Of a DNA stretch of 64,000 nt, positions 6,289 to 17,200 are shown one piece after another. The stretch spans positions 6,000,501-6,064,500 of the forward strand of contig NZ_LT629703.1 of NCBI RefSeq assembly GCF_900103365.1. Reading direction: 5' to 3'. The number at the start of each line of letters is the position of its first letter. The stretch's first letter is position 1. The translations under genes were made by a program, and so were the position numbers. Under the pieces are notes generated by a model that saw only the letters and a program-made list of their open reading frames with translations, was not told where the DNA came from and ran no database searches. The DNA comes from Afipia sp. GAS231 (lineage in GTDB: Bacteria > Pseudomonadota > Alphaproteobacteria > Rhizobiales > Xanthobacteraceae).

Positions 6289-8730
6289 ATGGGCGCGTTG
6301 TCGCATCTGCGGATTGTCGAGATCGGGAGCGCCGCCGCAACGAGCTATTGCGCCCGCCTGTTTGCTGATTTCGGCGCCAGTGTTCAGAAAATCGAACCGC
6401 CGGCGGGAGATCTGCTGCGCCGCGCCGCGCCGTTGACCCCGAAGGGCAACAGCGCGTGGTTTGCGTTTCTCAATTTCAACAAGTCGAGTATCGCGCTCGA
6501 TCCGAACGACCCGAAGGCTGCATCGCGTCTTGCCGAGCTGATCGGTGGTTGCGACATCCTGCTCGACGGCCGCGACGTCGATGCGGCGGATTGTCCTGCG
6601 ATCGATCTCGCCGAGATCAAGCGGCGTCATCCCGGCCTCATTCACCTCGAAGCAAGCTGGTTCGGCGGCGAGGGGCCTTACGCCAAATTCGAGGCGACGG
6701 ACTCCACGATTCGCGCGCTGGTCGGTCTCGTCAAACTGGTCGGTCCGGCCGAGGGAACGCCCATGCATGCGCCGGACTTCCAGACCGGCATCTTCGCCGG
6801 CCTCTGGGGTTTCATCGCCGCGGCCTCATCGGTGCTGGGGCGGATGCAGGACGGGCGCGGCCGCAGCAGTCGCCTCAGCATCTTCGAGTCCTCGATTGCC
6901 GTCACCGAATACATCATGTTCGAGGCGTTCACGCGCGGCGACGTCATGCGGCGGATCGGCGTTAACAGGTTTTGGCCGACCTTTCCGGTCGGCATCTACG
7001 AAACCAAACAGGGCTGGCTCGGCGTCACCACGGTGACGCCGGCGCAATGGCGTTCGTGCTGCGAGATGCTTGGATTGCCTGAGTTGCGCGACGACGCGTC
7101 ATTGTTTCTCGGCGTCGACCGCCTTCAGCATGTCGATGTCATCGAGACCAAGTTCATTCCGAAGCTGAAGACGCGCACCGCGCAGGAATGGTTCGTGGAA
7201 GGCTTGCGGCGCAAGATCCCGATCGTGCCGGTGCCCGCGATTGCCGACCTCGTCGCGGATGAAGAAAAGCAGGTGCGCGGCGCCATCGTGCCGGTCATGA
7301 TCGGCGACGAAAGCGGCTTTACGGCAGGCTCGATGCAGCGCCTGACGGGAACGCCGCCGCGCAAAGGCGGCGCGGTTCCCGATATTGGCGAGCAGATGCT
7401 GGGCAGCGCCCATGTCACCGCGTCCGCTGGCGTAACAGCGCCCGCGCTACAGGGGCAGAAGCGTCTGCCGCTCGAAGGCATTCGTGTGGTCGATTTCTCG
7501 ATGGGCTGGGCCGGCCCGGTCTGCACGCGGACGCTGGCCGATCTCGGCGCCGACGTGATCAAGATCGAGGCCACGCAGTATCCGGACTGGTGGCGCGGCG
7601 TCGATCGCCGCCGGGCCTATGTCCAGGCGCAGATGTACGAAAAGTCCGTCCGCTATTGCATCATGAACCGCAACAAGCGCGGCATCACGCTCGATCTGAC
7701 CCGGCCGCAGGGCCTCGCGCTGGCCAAGCGACTGCTCGCCGACGCCGACCTCGTGGTCGACAATTATTCCGTCGAGGTGCTGCCGAAGATGGGCCTCGGT
7801 TACGACGTGCTGAGCAAGCTCAATCCAAAACTCGTGATGATGTCGATGTCGGCGTTCGGCGCCGGCAGCGCCTATCGCGATTGCCGCGCCTATGGTTCGA
7901 CGCTCGAACAAGGCTCGGGCCTGCCGAGCGTGGTCGGCGATCCCCTGGGCCCGCCAGTGATGAGTCATACCGCGTTCGGCGACGCCGTCGGCGGTCTCAA
8001 CGGCTGCGCGGCCGTTCTCACGGCGCTGGTTCACGCCAGATTGACCGGCAAGGGCCAGTTCATCGATCTCGCCCAGATCGAATGCATGATGCCGTTTGCC
8101 GCGCCCTGGATCACCGCGCATTCGATCGACGGCAAGGAGCCGGTAAAGTACGGCAACCGTCATCCGGATTTCGTGCCGCATGGTTGTTTCCCCTGCGCCG
8201 GTTCCGATAACTGGATCATGGTCGCGGTTTCCAGCGATGCGATGTGGCCGAAGCTGGCGCGCTTGCTCGGCCGGGCCGACTGGGCGCCTGACACGAAGCT
8301 GAAGCATGCGGCGGGGCGGCGCGCGATCGAGAGCGAGATCGAGGCCGCGATTGCGGCCTGGACCGCCATGCGCGATCCGGACGCTGCGATGAAGGAATTG
8401 CAGGCGGCGGGCATCGCCGCCGGTGTGGCGTGGCTGCCGATCGAACTGTTGCAAGACCCGCAACTCCATGCGCGTGGTTTTATTCAGTACGTCGATCGTG
8501 CCTTCATCGGTAAACATCCGCAGCCGTCGATGCCATTTCGTGAGTCCAACGAACCGTTTGCGATTCGCAGCGCGCCGCCGACACTCGGCGAACATAACCA
8601 CGAAATCCTCGGCGGCCTGCTCGGGCTGTCGGAAGCCGAGATTATCAAGCTCACGCGCGATGGCATCATCGGCACCGAGATGCTGATGGAAGAGCAGCTT
8701 GTGAAAGAGAAGAAGCGGGCGACGGGCTGA
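6289..8730 (+). CDS. Tandem CaiB/BaiF family III CoA-transferase fusion
   Basis: The 813-residue protein contains two complete family III CoA-transferase domains in series. The first runs from about residue 4 (LRIVEIGSAAATSYCARLFADFGASV) to 385. The second starts near 393 (LPLEGIRVVDFSMGWAGPVCTRTLADLGADVIKIE) and runs to the end. A normal member is about 400 residues. Each half keeps an Asp where the catalytic Asp of the family lies (HAPDFQTG; FGDAVGG) and an IDLAQIE/SIFESS-type helix. Such enzymes move CoA between carboxylic acids. The ATG at 6289 has AGGA six bases upstream. The stop overlaps the next ABC gene as TGATG, tying it to the oligopeptide-type transporter. The fusion would make an intramolecular pseudo-dimer. 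Confidence 0.88.
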   Translation: MGALSHLRIVEIGSAAATSYCARLFADFGASVQKIEPPAGDLLRRAAPLTPKGNSAWFAFLNFNKSSIALDPNDPKAASRLAELIGGCDILLDGRDVDAADCPAIDLAEIKRRHPGLIHLEASWFGGEGPYAKFEATDSTIRALVGLVKLVGPAEGTPMHAPDFQTGIFAGLWGFIAAASSVLGRMQDGRGRSSRLSIFESSIAVTEYIMFEAFTRGDVMRRIGVNRFWPTFPVGIYETKQGWLGVTTVTPAQWRSCCEMLGLPELRDDASLFLGVDRLQHVDVIETKFIPKLKTRTAQEWFVEGLRRKIPIVPVPAIADLVADEEKQVRGAIVPVMIGDESGFTAGSMQRLTGTPPRKGGAVPDIGEQMLGSAHVTASAGVTAPALQGQKRLPLEGIRVVDFSMGWAGPVCTRTLADLGADVIKIEATQYPDWWRGVDRRRAYVQAQMYEKSVRYCIMNRNKRGITLDLTRPQGLALAKRLLADADLVVDNYSVEVLPKMGLGYDVLSKLNPKLVMMSMSAFGAGSAYRDCRAYGSTLEQGSGLPSVVGDPLGPPVMSHTAFGDAVGGLNGCAAVLTALVHARLTGKGQFIDLAQIECMMPFAAPWITAHSIDGKEPVKYGNRHPDFVPHGCFPCAGSDNWIMVAVSSDAMWPKLARLLGRADWAPDTKLKHAAGRRAIESEIEAAIAAWTAMRDPDAAMKELQAAGIAAGVAWLPIELLQDPQLHARGFIQYVDRAFIGKHPQPSMPFRESNEPFAIRSAPPTLGEHNHEILGGLLGLSEAEIIKLTRDGIIGTEMLMEEQLVKEKKRATG

Positions 8731-9809
8731 TGGCAACGGCGGGGCCGGCACAGCGCGAGGCGGAAGCGGTTGCGGCCAACCCGCAGGCGCTGATGTCGGT
8801 GCGCGGCCTCGGCATCCGCTTCAAGACCTCGCAGGGAGTCTGGCAGGCGACACGCAAGATCGATTTCGACATTGCACCGGGTGAACGTGTCGGCATCGTC
8901 GGCGAAAGCGGCTGCGGCAAGACGATTACCGGGCTTTCGATCCTGCGGCTGCTGCCGAACAATATGGCCGGCCTCGACGGCTCGATCCGGTTCGAAGGGG
9001 TCGATCTTGCCAAATGCAGCGCGCGGGAAATGCGTGCGATCCGCGGCCGCCGCATCGCCATGATCTTTCAGGAACCGATGAGCGCGCTCGATCCGGTGTT
9101 CACCGTCGGTCACCAGATTGCCGAAACCCTGCGCGTCCATACCGGGGTGGCTAAGGAGGAGGCGAGGGCGCGCACGCTTGATATGCTTCGCCGCGTCGGC
9201 ATCGCTTCGCCGGAGCGACGGATCGACGATTATCCGCATCAATTGTCCGGCGGCATGCGCCAGCGGGTGATGATCGCAGCCGCCCTGATCTGCGGTCCGC
9301 AACTGCTGATCGCGGACGAGCCGACCACCGCGCTCGACGTCACCGTGCAGGCGCAGATCCTGGAATTGCTGCGCGACCTCAGCGAGACCTCGAAAACCGC
9401 GCTGATGCTGATCACGCATGACCTCGGCGTCGTCGCCGAGACCTGCACCCGGATGATCACGATGTATGCCGGCGAGGTGATCGAGGATGCCAGCGTCGAC
9501 GCCGCGCTGGTGCGGCCGCTGCATCCCTATACGTCGGGCCTGCTGCGCTCGCTGCCGCACTTGAGCCCGCGCCACGGCAAGCTGCCGTCGATCCCGGGCC
9601 GTGTGCCTTCCATTGCCGACATGCCGAACGGCTGTCGCTTCAAGGCGCGCTGTCCGCATGCGGTGTCCGGCTGCGAAGCCGAGCAGGAACTGCGCGATGC
9701 CGGGAACGGCCGCAAGGTCCGCTGCTGGCGCTTTGCCGAACTCGATCTGCCCGGCGCGCTGCAACATGCCGCCACGGCGCCGATCGCGGCGATGGTTGCC
9801 CGCCCATGA
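8730..9809 (+). CDS. Opp/Dpp-type ABC transporter ATP-binding protein (first)
   Basis: This 359-residue ATPase has Walker A GESGCGKT, signature LSGGMRQR, Walker [17 protein letters not shown], and a C-terminal oligopeptide-transporter domain with the cysteine cluster [14 protein letters not shown], typical of DppD/OppD. It starts at an ATG overlapping the CoA-transferase stop by one base and overlaps the next ATPase by four (ATGA). It energises the importer encoded by 8730-14220. Confidence 0.92.
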   Translation: MATAGPAQREAEAVAANPQALMSVRGLGIRFKTSQGVWQATRKIDFDIAPGERVGIVGESGCGKTITGLSILRLLPNNMAGLDGSIRFEGVDLAKCSAREMRAIRGRRIAMIFQEPMSALDPVFTVGHQIAETLRVHTGVAKEEARARTLDMLRRVGIASPERRIDDYPHQLSGGMRQRVMIAAALICGPQLLIADEPTTALDVTVQAQILELLRDLSETSKTALMLITHDLGVVAETCTRMITMYAGEVIEDASVDAALVRPLHPYTSGLLRSLPHLSPRHGKLPSIPGRVPSIADMPNGCRFKARCPHAVSGCEAEQELRDAGNGRKVRCWRFAELDLPGALQHAATAPIAAMVARP

Positions 9810-10810
9810 GCGCGCCGGCAGCCGATATTTCGAAGGACTTGATCGTCTCCGTGCGCGATCTGCAGGTCCAGTTCCAGACCAGCGATCGCCGCGCCACCGT
9901 GAAAGCGGTCGACGGCGTCAATTTCGACGTTCGCCGCGGCGAGACTTTTGGCATCATTGGCGAATCCGGATCCGGCAAGACCACGATCGGCCGCGCGCTG
10001 GTGTTCCTGCTGAAGCCTTCCGCCGGTGCGATCCTGCATAACGGTGTCGATCCGCTGGCGATGCCACGCAGAGAATTTCAAAGCCACCGCCGCGACTACC
10101 AGATCATCTTTCAGGACCCCAACGCCGCGCTCAACCCGCGGATGACGATCCTGTCGTCGGTGCTGGAGCCGCTGGAGCTCGCGCGTGGCGGCACCAAAGC
10201 CGAGCGCCTGATCCGGGCGCGCGAGGCGCTCGATCGCGTCGGCTTGCCGCAGGACGTCGGCGACCGCTATCCGCATCAATTGTCCGGCGGCCAGAAGCAG
10301 CGCGTGGTGATCGCCCGCGCGCTGACGTTACGGCCGAAACTGATCGTCTGCGACGAGGTGGTGGCGGCGCTGGATATGTCGATCCGCGGCGACGTGCTCA
10401 ACCTGTTTGCGGAGTTGCAGCGCGACCTCGGACTGACATACGTCTTCATTACCCACGACCTTGCCGTGGTGTCGCATATCAGCGAGCGCATCGCGGTGAT
10501 GTATCTCGGCCGGTTTGTCGAACTCGGGCCCACCGAACAGGTGTCGGAGAAGCCGCTGCATCCCTATACAAGGGCGTTGCTGTCGGCCGAGCCGCGGCCG
10601 CTGCCGTCCTCGATGCGCGGCGAGCAGAGGATCATGCTGCAGGGTGAAATCCCGAGCCCGATCGATCCGCCGTCCGGCTGCCGCTTCCGTACCCGCTGCC
10701 AGTACGCGCAGGATCTTTGCGCCGAGAAGACGCCGGACTGGCGCGAGCTGTTGCCCGATCACTGGGTCGCCTGCCATTTCGCCGATCGCCCGAATTTTTC
10801 GCCGAACTAA
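9806..10810 (+). CDS. Opp/Dpp-type ABC transporter ATP-binding protein (second)
   Basis: The 334-residue ATPase has Walker A GESGSGKT, signature LSGGQKQR, Walker B LIVCDEVVAALDMSIRG and the C-terminal CRFRTRCQYAQDLC cysteine cluster, matching DppF/OppF. In the Walker B extension, D-E-V-V-A-A-L-D departs slightly from the usual D-E-P-T-S-A-L-D but keeps the catalytic Glu. The gene overlaps its upstream partner by four bases. Confidence 0.92.
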   Translation: MSAPAADISKDLIVSVRDLQVQFQTSDRRATVKAVDGVNFDVRRGETFGIIGESGSGKTTIGRALVFLLKPSAGAILHNGVDPLAMPRREFQSHRRDYQIIFQDPNAALNPRMTILSSVLEPLELARGGTKAERLIRAREALDRVGLPQDVGDRYPHQLSGGQKQRVVIARALTLRPKLIVCDEVVAALDMSIRGDVLNLFAELQRDLGLTYVFITHDLAVVSHISERIAVMYLGRFVELGPTEQVSEKPLHPYTRALLSAEPRPLPSSMRGEQRIMLQGEIPSPIDPPSGCRFRTRCQYAQDLCAEKTPDWRELLPDHWVACHFADRPNFSPN

Positions 10811-10831
10811 CCTACTGCCGGAGGACTTGCC

Positions 10832-12379
10832 ATGACCCACACCACCCGACGCGAGCTGATGGCGCTGATATCTGGCGCGCTCGCAGGATCAGCCCTCGGC
10901 GGCAACGCCTTCGCGCAAGCCACGCCGAAGAAGGGCGGCATTCTGCGGATCTCGGCGCCGGCCAATCCGTCGAGCCTTGACCCGGCCACCGGCGGCGCCG
11001 GCTCCGACCACGCCTTCCTGTTCACGATGTACGACACGCTGACCGAATGGGATTTCGAGACGCTGAAGCCCAAGCCCGGCCTTGCCGAGAGCTGGAAGTT
11101 CACCGATCCGACGACGCTGGTGCTCAACATCCGCGCCGGCGTCACCTTCCACGACGGCACGCCGCTCGATGCCGAGGCGGTCAAGTTCAACCTCGAACGC
11201 AACAAGAGCGATGCGAAATCCAACATCAAGGCCGATCTGGCCTCGATGGCTTCTGCCGAAGCGAGCGGCCCGATGCAGGTCACCGTGAAGCTGAGCACAC
11301 CGGATGCGGCGTTGCCCGGTATTCTCTCCGACCGGGCCGGCATGATGGTGTCGCCGACGGCGGTGAAGGCGGCTTCCGCCGGCAGCCTCAATCGCACGCC
11401 GGTCGGCGCCGGCGCCTACGCCTTCGTGAGCTGGGCCGACGGCGAAAAGATCGTCGTCAAGCGCAACGAGAAATACTGGAAGCCGAATCGTCCTTACCCT
11501 GATGGCATCGAGTTCTCGATCATTCCGGAACTGACCACCGGCGCGCGCTCGGTCACCGCCGGCCAGAACGACCTGATCTACCAGTTGCCGCCGCGCCAGA
11601 AGGCGATCATGGACCGCGTGCCCTCGGTCAAGGTCTTCAATGGCCCGACGCTCTACGTGTTCCAGATCTTCCTGAACTGGGCAAAACCACCGTTCGACAA
11701 CATCAAGGTGCGGCAGGCGTTCAATTTCGCCGTCGATCGCGAAGCCTTCGTCAAGGCAGCACTCGCCGGTCTTGCCGAGCCCGCTTACATGAACCTGCCG
11801 AAGTCGCATTGGGCCTACGACAAGTCGGTCGCGGCACTCTACCCCTATGATCCCGACAAGGCGAAGAAGCTGCTCGCCGAGGCCGGCTTCAAGGAAGGCA
11901 CCGTGATCGAGATCGGCGGCTACACCGATCAGGATTCGGTGCAGCGCGAGGAAATCCTGATCGAGATGTTCCGCAAGGCGGGGATGAACGTCAAATTCGT
12001 CAACGCGCCGATCGCGGAGGCGTCCGCCTCGTTCTTCGGCCCCGAGAAGCGCAACTCGGGCCTGCTCGCGGCCTGGACCGGCCGTCCCGACCCCAGCCTG
12101 ACCTACTCGCTGATGTTCACCAAGGACGCCTATTACAATGGCGGCCGGGCACCGGTGCCGCCGGAGCTCGAAGCTGCGATCAAGGAATCGCGGGCGTCGG
12201 AAGACATCGAGACCCGTGCCAAGGCGTTCGCCACCGTTCAGCGGCTGGTGATGGAAAATGCCTACGTGCTGCCGCTCGCGTTCCAGTTCGAACTGGTGGC
12301 GATGAACAAGAAGGTGCAGGGCTACAGGCCCAACCTTCTGGGCAAGCCGAAATACGACGACGTCTGGCTGGAGAGCTAG
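10832..12379 (+). CDS. ABC transporter substrate-binding protein, family 5 (OppA/DppA type)
   Basis: The 515-residue periplasmic protein has a twin-arginine-like signal (TTRRELMALISGALAGSALGGNAFA, cleavage near residue 30). The family 5 hallmarks follow: RISAPANPSSLDPATGGAGSD, PKPGLAESWKFTDPTTLVLNIRAGVTFHDGTPLDAEAVKFNLER. GGAGG lies nine bases before the ATG. Family 5 proteins bind peptides, nickel, opines, glutathione or similar. With CoA-transferase and acyl-CoA carboxylase neighbours, the ligand could be an organic acid or conjugate, but the sequence does not say. Confidence 0.92.
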   Translation: MTHTTRRELMALISGALAGSALGGNAFAQATPKKGGILRISAPANPSSLDPATGGAGSDHAFLFTMYDTLTEWDFETLKPKPGLAESWKFTDPTTLVLNIRAGVTFHDGTPLDAEAVKFNLERNKSDAKSNIKADLASMASAEASGPMQVTVKLSTPDAALPGILSDRAGMMVSPTAVKAASAGSLNRTPVGAGAYAFVSWADGEKIVVKRNEKYWKPNRPYPDGIEFSIIPELTTGARSVTAGQNDLIYQLPPRQKAIMDRVPSVKVFNGPTLYVFQIFLNWAKPPFDNIKVRQAFNFAVDREAFVKAALAGLAEPAYMNLPKSHWAYDKSVAALYPYDPDKAKKLLAEAGFKEGTVIEIGGYTDQDSVQREEILIEMFRKAGMNVKFVNAPIAEASASFFGPEKRNSGLLAAWTGRPDPSLTYSLMFTKDAYYNGGRAPVPPELEAAIKESRASEDIETRAKAFATVQRLVMENAYVLPLAFQFELVAMNKKVQGYRPNLLGKPKYDDVWLES

Positions 12380-12382
12380 TTG

Positions 12383-13339
12383 ATGGCGCGACGAAGTCCG
12401 GCACGGGTGATCGGCGGCCGCCTGCTGCAGGCGTTGCCGGTCATCCTGCTCGCGACCTTCATGGTGTTCGCGCTGCTCAAGCTGGTGCCCGGCGATATCG
12501 CGGTGACGCTGGCCGGCGACAACGCCACCGATACCCGCATTGCCGAGATCAGAAATCTTTACGGCCTCGACCGCCCGTTCCTGGTGCAGTACGGCGCCTG
12601 GCTCGGCCATGTCGTGCAGGGCGATCTCTCGCAATCGCTGCTGACCGGCGAGAAGGTCGCGACCTCGATCGGCCGCGCCTTTCCCAACACCCTCTTGATC
12701 GTGGCGATCGCGCTGGTGCTGGCGCTGGTCACGGGCATTCCGATGGGCGTGATCGCCGCGATCAAGCCGAACGGCTGGGTCGACAAGACGGTCAGCCTGA
12801 TCGCATCGCTTGGCGTCGCCATTCCCGGCTTCTGGCTGGCGATGATCCTGGTCGCCGAGATTTCGCTGAAACTGAACTGGCTGCCGGCGACCGGCGCCAA
12901 ATCGTTCAGCGTGTCGCCGGTCGATGCCATCCGCCACGCGCTGCTGCCCGGGATCGCGATTGCCGCCTATGGCATGGCCGAAGTGGCGCGGCAGTTGCGC
13001 GGCTCGCTGCTGGAAGTGCTGTCGTCGCAATATGTCCGCACCCTGCACGCCAAGGGCCTGTCGATGTCGCGCATTCTCTGGCAGCACGGGTTGAAAAATG
13101 TCAGCGTCAACCTGTTCACCATCATCAGCCTCTTGGTCAACCGCATGCTGGCGGCGACCGTGGTGATCGAGGCGGTGTTCGCCATTCCCGGTCTCGGCAG
13201 CCTGATCGTGCGCGGCGCCATCCAGCGCGACTTCCCGATCGTGCAGGGCGTGGTGTTCGCGATGGTGATCGTGGTCATCGCGGTCAACCTGATTGCCGAT
13301 CTCCTATGCGCTGCCGTCGATCCGAGGATCGAGCAATGA
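12383..13339 (+). CDS. Opp/Dpp-type ABC transporter permease (DppB-like)
   Basis: The 318-residue permease has an N-terminal transmembrane segment (LLQALPVILLATFMVFALLKLVPGD), the DppB-typical VPGD motif and NLYGLDRPFLVQY stretch, and the EAA loop around YVRTLHAKGLSMSRILWQHGLKN. The ATG at 12383 follows the upstream stop by three bases (a TTG at 12380 is an alternative). The stop overlaps the next permease by ATGA. Confidence 0.92.
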   Translation: MARRSPARVIGGRLLQALPVILLATFMVFALLKLVPGDIAVTLAGDNATDTRIAEIRNLYGLDRPFLVQYGAWLGHVVQGDLSQSLLTGEKVATSIGRAFPNTLLIVAIALVLALVTGIPMGVIAAIKPNGWVDKTVSLIASLGVAIPGFWLAMILVAEISLKLNWLPATGAKSFSVSPVDAIRHALLPGIAIAAYGMAEVARQLRGSLLEVLSSQYVRTLHAKGLSMSRILWQHGLKNVSVNLFTIISLLVNRMLAATVVIEAVFAIPGLGSLIVRGAIQRDFPIVQGVVFAMVIVVIAVNLIADLLCAAVDPRIEQ

Positions 13340-14220
13340 CGGACGCAACCCTCGTGACGCGCAAGCTGCATGCCGAGCCGGGGAGGCTGAAGCGCCTGTT
13401 GCGCTGGCTGGCCGGCGATCTGCGCGCGGCGCTGGCTATTCTTGTGCTGCTGATATTGGTAATCGTCGCCGTCGGCGCGCCCTGGATCGCGCCCTATGCG
13501 CCGACCGCGCAGGATGTCAACAACATGCTGGCGCCGCCCGGGCCGCAACACCTGCTCGGTACCGACGATCTCGGCCGCGACATCTTCAGCCGCCTGATCT
13601 ACGGCGCCCCGGCGACGGTCTACGCCAGCCTGCTCGCGGTCGGCGTTGCGGTTGCCATCGGCCTGCCGGTGGGCTTAGCCGCTGGCTTCTTCGGCGGCTG
13701 GACCGACGACGTCATCAGCCGGATCATCGACACGTTTCTGTCGTTCCCGGCCATCGTGCTGGCGATCGCCGTCACCGGCGCGCTCGGCATCGGGCTGACC
13801 AACGGCATGATCGCGGTCGGCATCGTGATGTTTCCGGCGCTGGCCCGGATCGTTCGCGCCCGGACCCTGATCGTGCGACAGGAGCTCTATGTCGACGCCT
13901 CCAGGTGTTTCGGTGCGCCGGCCTGGCATATCCTGTGGAAGCACGTGCTGCCGAACGCGCTGCAGCCCGTCATCGTCCAGGTCACGTTGCTGCTGGCGGC
14001 GGCCCTGCTGGCGGAGGCCAGCCTCTCTTTCCTCGGCCTTGGCATCCAGCCCCCGAACCCGAGCTGGGGCGCCATGCTGGCCCGCGCCTACCAGTATATG
14101 GAGATCGCGCCCGAGCAAATGTACGCGCCGGGGCTTGCCATTCTGGTAGTGTCGTTGGCATTCAATGCGCTGGGCGAATCCCTGCGTATCGTGCTCGATC
14201 CGACCATGCGGGATCGCTAA
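13336..14220 (+). CDS. Opp/Dpp-type ABC transporter permease (DppC-like)
   Basis: The 294-residue permease has the DppC signature HLLGTDDLGRDIFSRLIYGA after the first transmembrane segment, then EAA loop YVDASRCFGAPAWHILWKHVLPN and C-terminal ASLSFLGLGIQPPNPSWGAML. The ATG at 13336 overlaps the upstream stop by four bases. It completes the five-gene importer. Confidence 0.93.
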   Translation: MTDATLVTRKLHAEPGRLKRLLRWLAGDLRAALAILVLLILVIVAVGAPWIAPYAPTAQDVNNMLAPPGPQHLLGTDDLGRDIFSRLIYGAPATVYASLLAVGVAVAIGLPVGLAAGFFGGWTDDVISRIIDTFLSFPAIVLAIAVTGALGIGLTNGMIAVGIVMFPALARIVRARTLIVRQELYVDASRCFGAPAWHILWKHVLPNALQPVIVQVTLLLAAALLAEASLSFLGLGIQPPNPSWGAMLARAYQYMEIAPEQMYAPGLAILVVSLAFNALGESLRIVLDPTMRDR

Positions 14221-14250
14221 CGCCATTTGAGAGCCCAAACGGAAGCATTC

Positions 14251-17200
14251 ATGTCCTTTCAGAAATTGCTGATCGCCAACCGCGGCGAGATCGCCATTCG
14301 CATCGCGCGGGCCGCGAGTGAAACCGGCTTGGAGTCGGTTGCGATCTATCCGGCCGACGACGCGCTGTCGCTGCATGTCCGCACCGCCGATGAGCCCCAC
14401 GAAATCCCGGGGCGGGGCGCGCGGGCCTATCTCGACATCGAGGCGGTGGTGGCGGCGGCGAAGGCCACCGGCTGCGATGCGCTGCATCCCGGTTACGGCT
14501 TCCTCAGCGAGAACTCCGCGCTGGCGCGGCGCTGCGCCGAGGAAGGCATCGTCTTCATCGGCCCGTCGCCCGAGGCGCTCGATCTGTTCGGCGACAAGGG
14601 ACAGGCCAAGGCGCTGGCGAAGCAGTGCCGCGTGCCGATCATCGAGGGCACTGAGGGCGCGACCAGCCTCGACGACGTCAAGGCGTTTTTTAACTCGCTG
14701 GGCGAGGGCGCCGCCGTCATGATCAAGGCCATCGCCGGCGGCGGCGGCCGCGGCATGCGCATCGTCGATGACGCGTCGAAGCTGGAAGAGGCCTATGCGC
14801 GCTGCCAGTCCGAGGCCAAGGCCGCCTTCGGCAGCGATGGCGTCTATGTCGAGCGTCTGATTCGCAATGCCCGCCACATCGAAGTGCAGATCATCTGCGA
14901 CCACCACGGCGCGATCAGCCATCTCTGGGAGCGCGAATGCACGATCCAGCGCCGCAACCAGAAACTGATCGAGGTGGCGCCGAGCCCGTCGCTGAGTGAG
15001 AGCCTGCGTACACGTATCATCGATGCCGCCAAGGAGCTGGCGGCCGCCGCGAACTACCGCAATCTCGGCACCTTCGAATTCCTGGTCGATAACGAGGCCC
15101 AAGGAAAAGATAGAGGCGACGACAAGGCGTTCGCTTTCATCGAGGCCAATCCGCGGCTGCAGGTCGAGCATACCGTGACCGAGGCGGTGCTCGGCATCGA
15201 CCTGGTGCAAGCGCAGCTTGCGGTGGCTGATGGAGCCACGCTGGGCTCACTCGGTCTGGCACAGGCCTATATCCCGAAGCCGCGCGGCTACGCGATGCAG
15301 CTCCGCGTCAACATGGAGGTGATGGACGAGACCGGCGCCACCAAGCCGACCGGCGGCACGCTGTCGATGTTCGACCTGCCGTCCGGCCCCGGCGTCCGCG
15401 TCGATACGTTCGGCTACTCCGGCTATAAGACCAGCGCCGCCTTCGACTCGCTGCTGGCGAAAGTGATCGTGCATGCGCCGGGCGGGAAATGGCCCGACGT
15501 GGTGCAAAAGGCGCAGCGTTCGCTGCGCGAATTCCGGATCGGTGGCGTCGCCACCAATATTCCGTTCCTGGCCGCAATCCTGGCGCATCCGGATTTTGCC
15601 GCCAACCATGTCAGCACCGGCTTCATCGATGGGCATGCGGCCGAGCTGGTAGCTGCGGCAAAGGAGACTACGGCGGAGACATTGCTCGCCGATGCCGGAA
15701 GCGCTGCGGAGAACGGCGCGCCCGTCACCGAAATCCCGGCGACCGGCCCGGCTGGTTCCGTTCCAGTCCCGGCGCCGCTGCAAGGGACCATCGTTGCAAT
15801 CGAGGTGCGGGAAGGCGACCTGGTGCGCCCCGGCCAGCAGATCGCCGTGCTCGAATCCATGAAGATGGAGCATCTGGTGACGGCGCCACATGGCGGCAAG
15901 GTGACGAAGGTGATTGCCGGCGTCGGCGTCACCCTGATGCAGGACGAGGCCATTCTCTATCTCGAACCCGCCGAGATCGATGCCCATGACGTGATCGAGG
16001 AAGAGACCGTCGATCTCGATCACATCCGCCCTGATCTGGCCGAAATGATCGCGCGTCACGCCATCACGCTCGACGAGAACCGCCCGGCCTCGGTCGAGCG
16101 CCGCCGCAAGACCAACCAGCGCACCGCGCGCGAGAACGTCGCGCAACTGGTCGATGAAGGCTCGTTCGTCGAATACGGCTCGCTGGCGATCGCCGCCCAG
16201 CGCCGCCGCCGCAAGGTCGACGATCTCATCATGAACACGCCGGCCGACGGCCTGATCTCCGGCGTCGCCACCGTCAACGCCGAAAAATTCGGCCCTGAAG
16301 CCGCGCGCTGCATGGTGATCTCCTACGACTACACCGTACTGGCCGGCACCCAGGGCCACATGAACCACAAGAAGATCGACCGCATGCTGAGCCTCACCGA
16401 GCAGTGGAAGCTGCCGCTGGTGTTCTATGCCGAAGGCGGCGGCGGCCGTCCCGGCGATACCGACCGGCTCGGCCTGACCGGCCTCGACGGGCCGTCGTTC
16501 GTGCAGTTCGCCAGATTGTCAGGGCTGGTGCCCGTCGTCGGTGTCGTGTCCGGCTATTGCTTCGCCGGCAACGCCGCGATGCTCGGTTGCTGTGACGTCA
16601 TCATAGCCACGAAAAACGCGTCGATCGGCATGGGCGGCCCGGCGATGATCGAGGGCGGCGGCCTTGGCGTCTATCATCCGGCCGAAGTCGGCCCGGTGTC
16701 GTTCCAGTCGCCGAACGGCGTGATCGATATTCTGGTCGAGGACGAGGAGGAGGCGACTTCGGTCGCGCAAAAATACCTGTCGTATTTCCAGGGCGCGGTG
16801 AAGGACTGGAAAGCGCCGGACCAGCGGCTGTTGCGTCGGGCGATCCCTGAAAACCGGCTGCGGGTCTATGATATCAGGAACGTGATCGATGGGCTCGCCG
16901 ATGAAGGCTCGGTGCTGGAAATCCGCAGGGATTTCGGCGTCGGCATGATCACGGCTTTCATCCGTATCGAAGGCAAGCCGTTCGGCTTGATTGCCAACAA
17001 CCCGAAACATCTCGGCGGCGCGATCGATGCCGCCGCGGGCGACAAGGCCGGGCGCTTCCTGCAGCTCTGCGACGCCTTTGATATTCCGATCGTGTCGCTG
17101 TGCGATACGCCGGGCTTCATGGTCGGTCCCGAAGCGGAAAAGACCGCGATCGTGCGCCACGTCGCGCGCATGTTCGTCACCGGCGCCAGCATTACCGTGC

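Noticed and set aside
10889..13087. 732-codon minus-strand frame opposite the Opp-type binding protein and permease
   Set aside because: It is His/Arg-rich, has no domain, and mirrors two well-supported plus-strand genes; typical of shadow frames in high-GC DNA.
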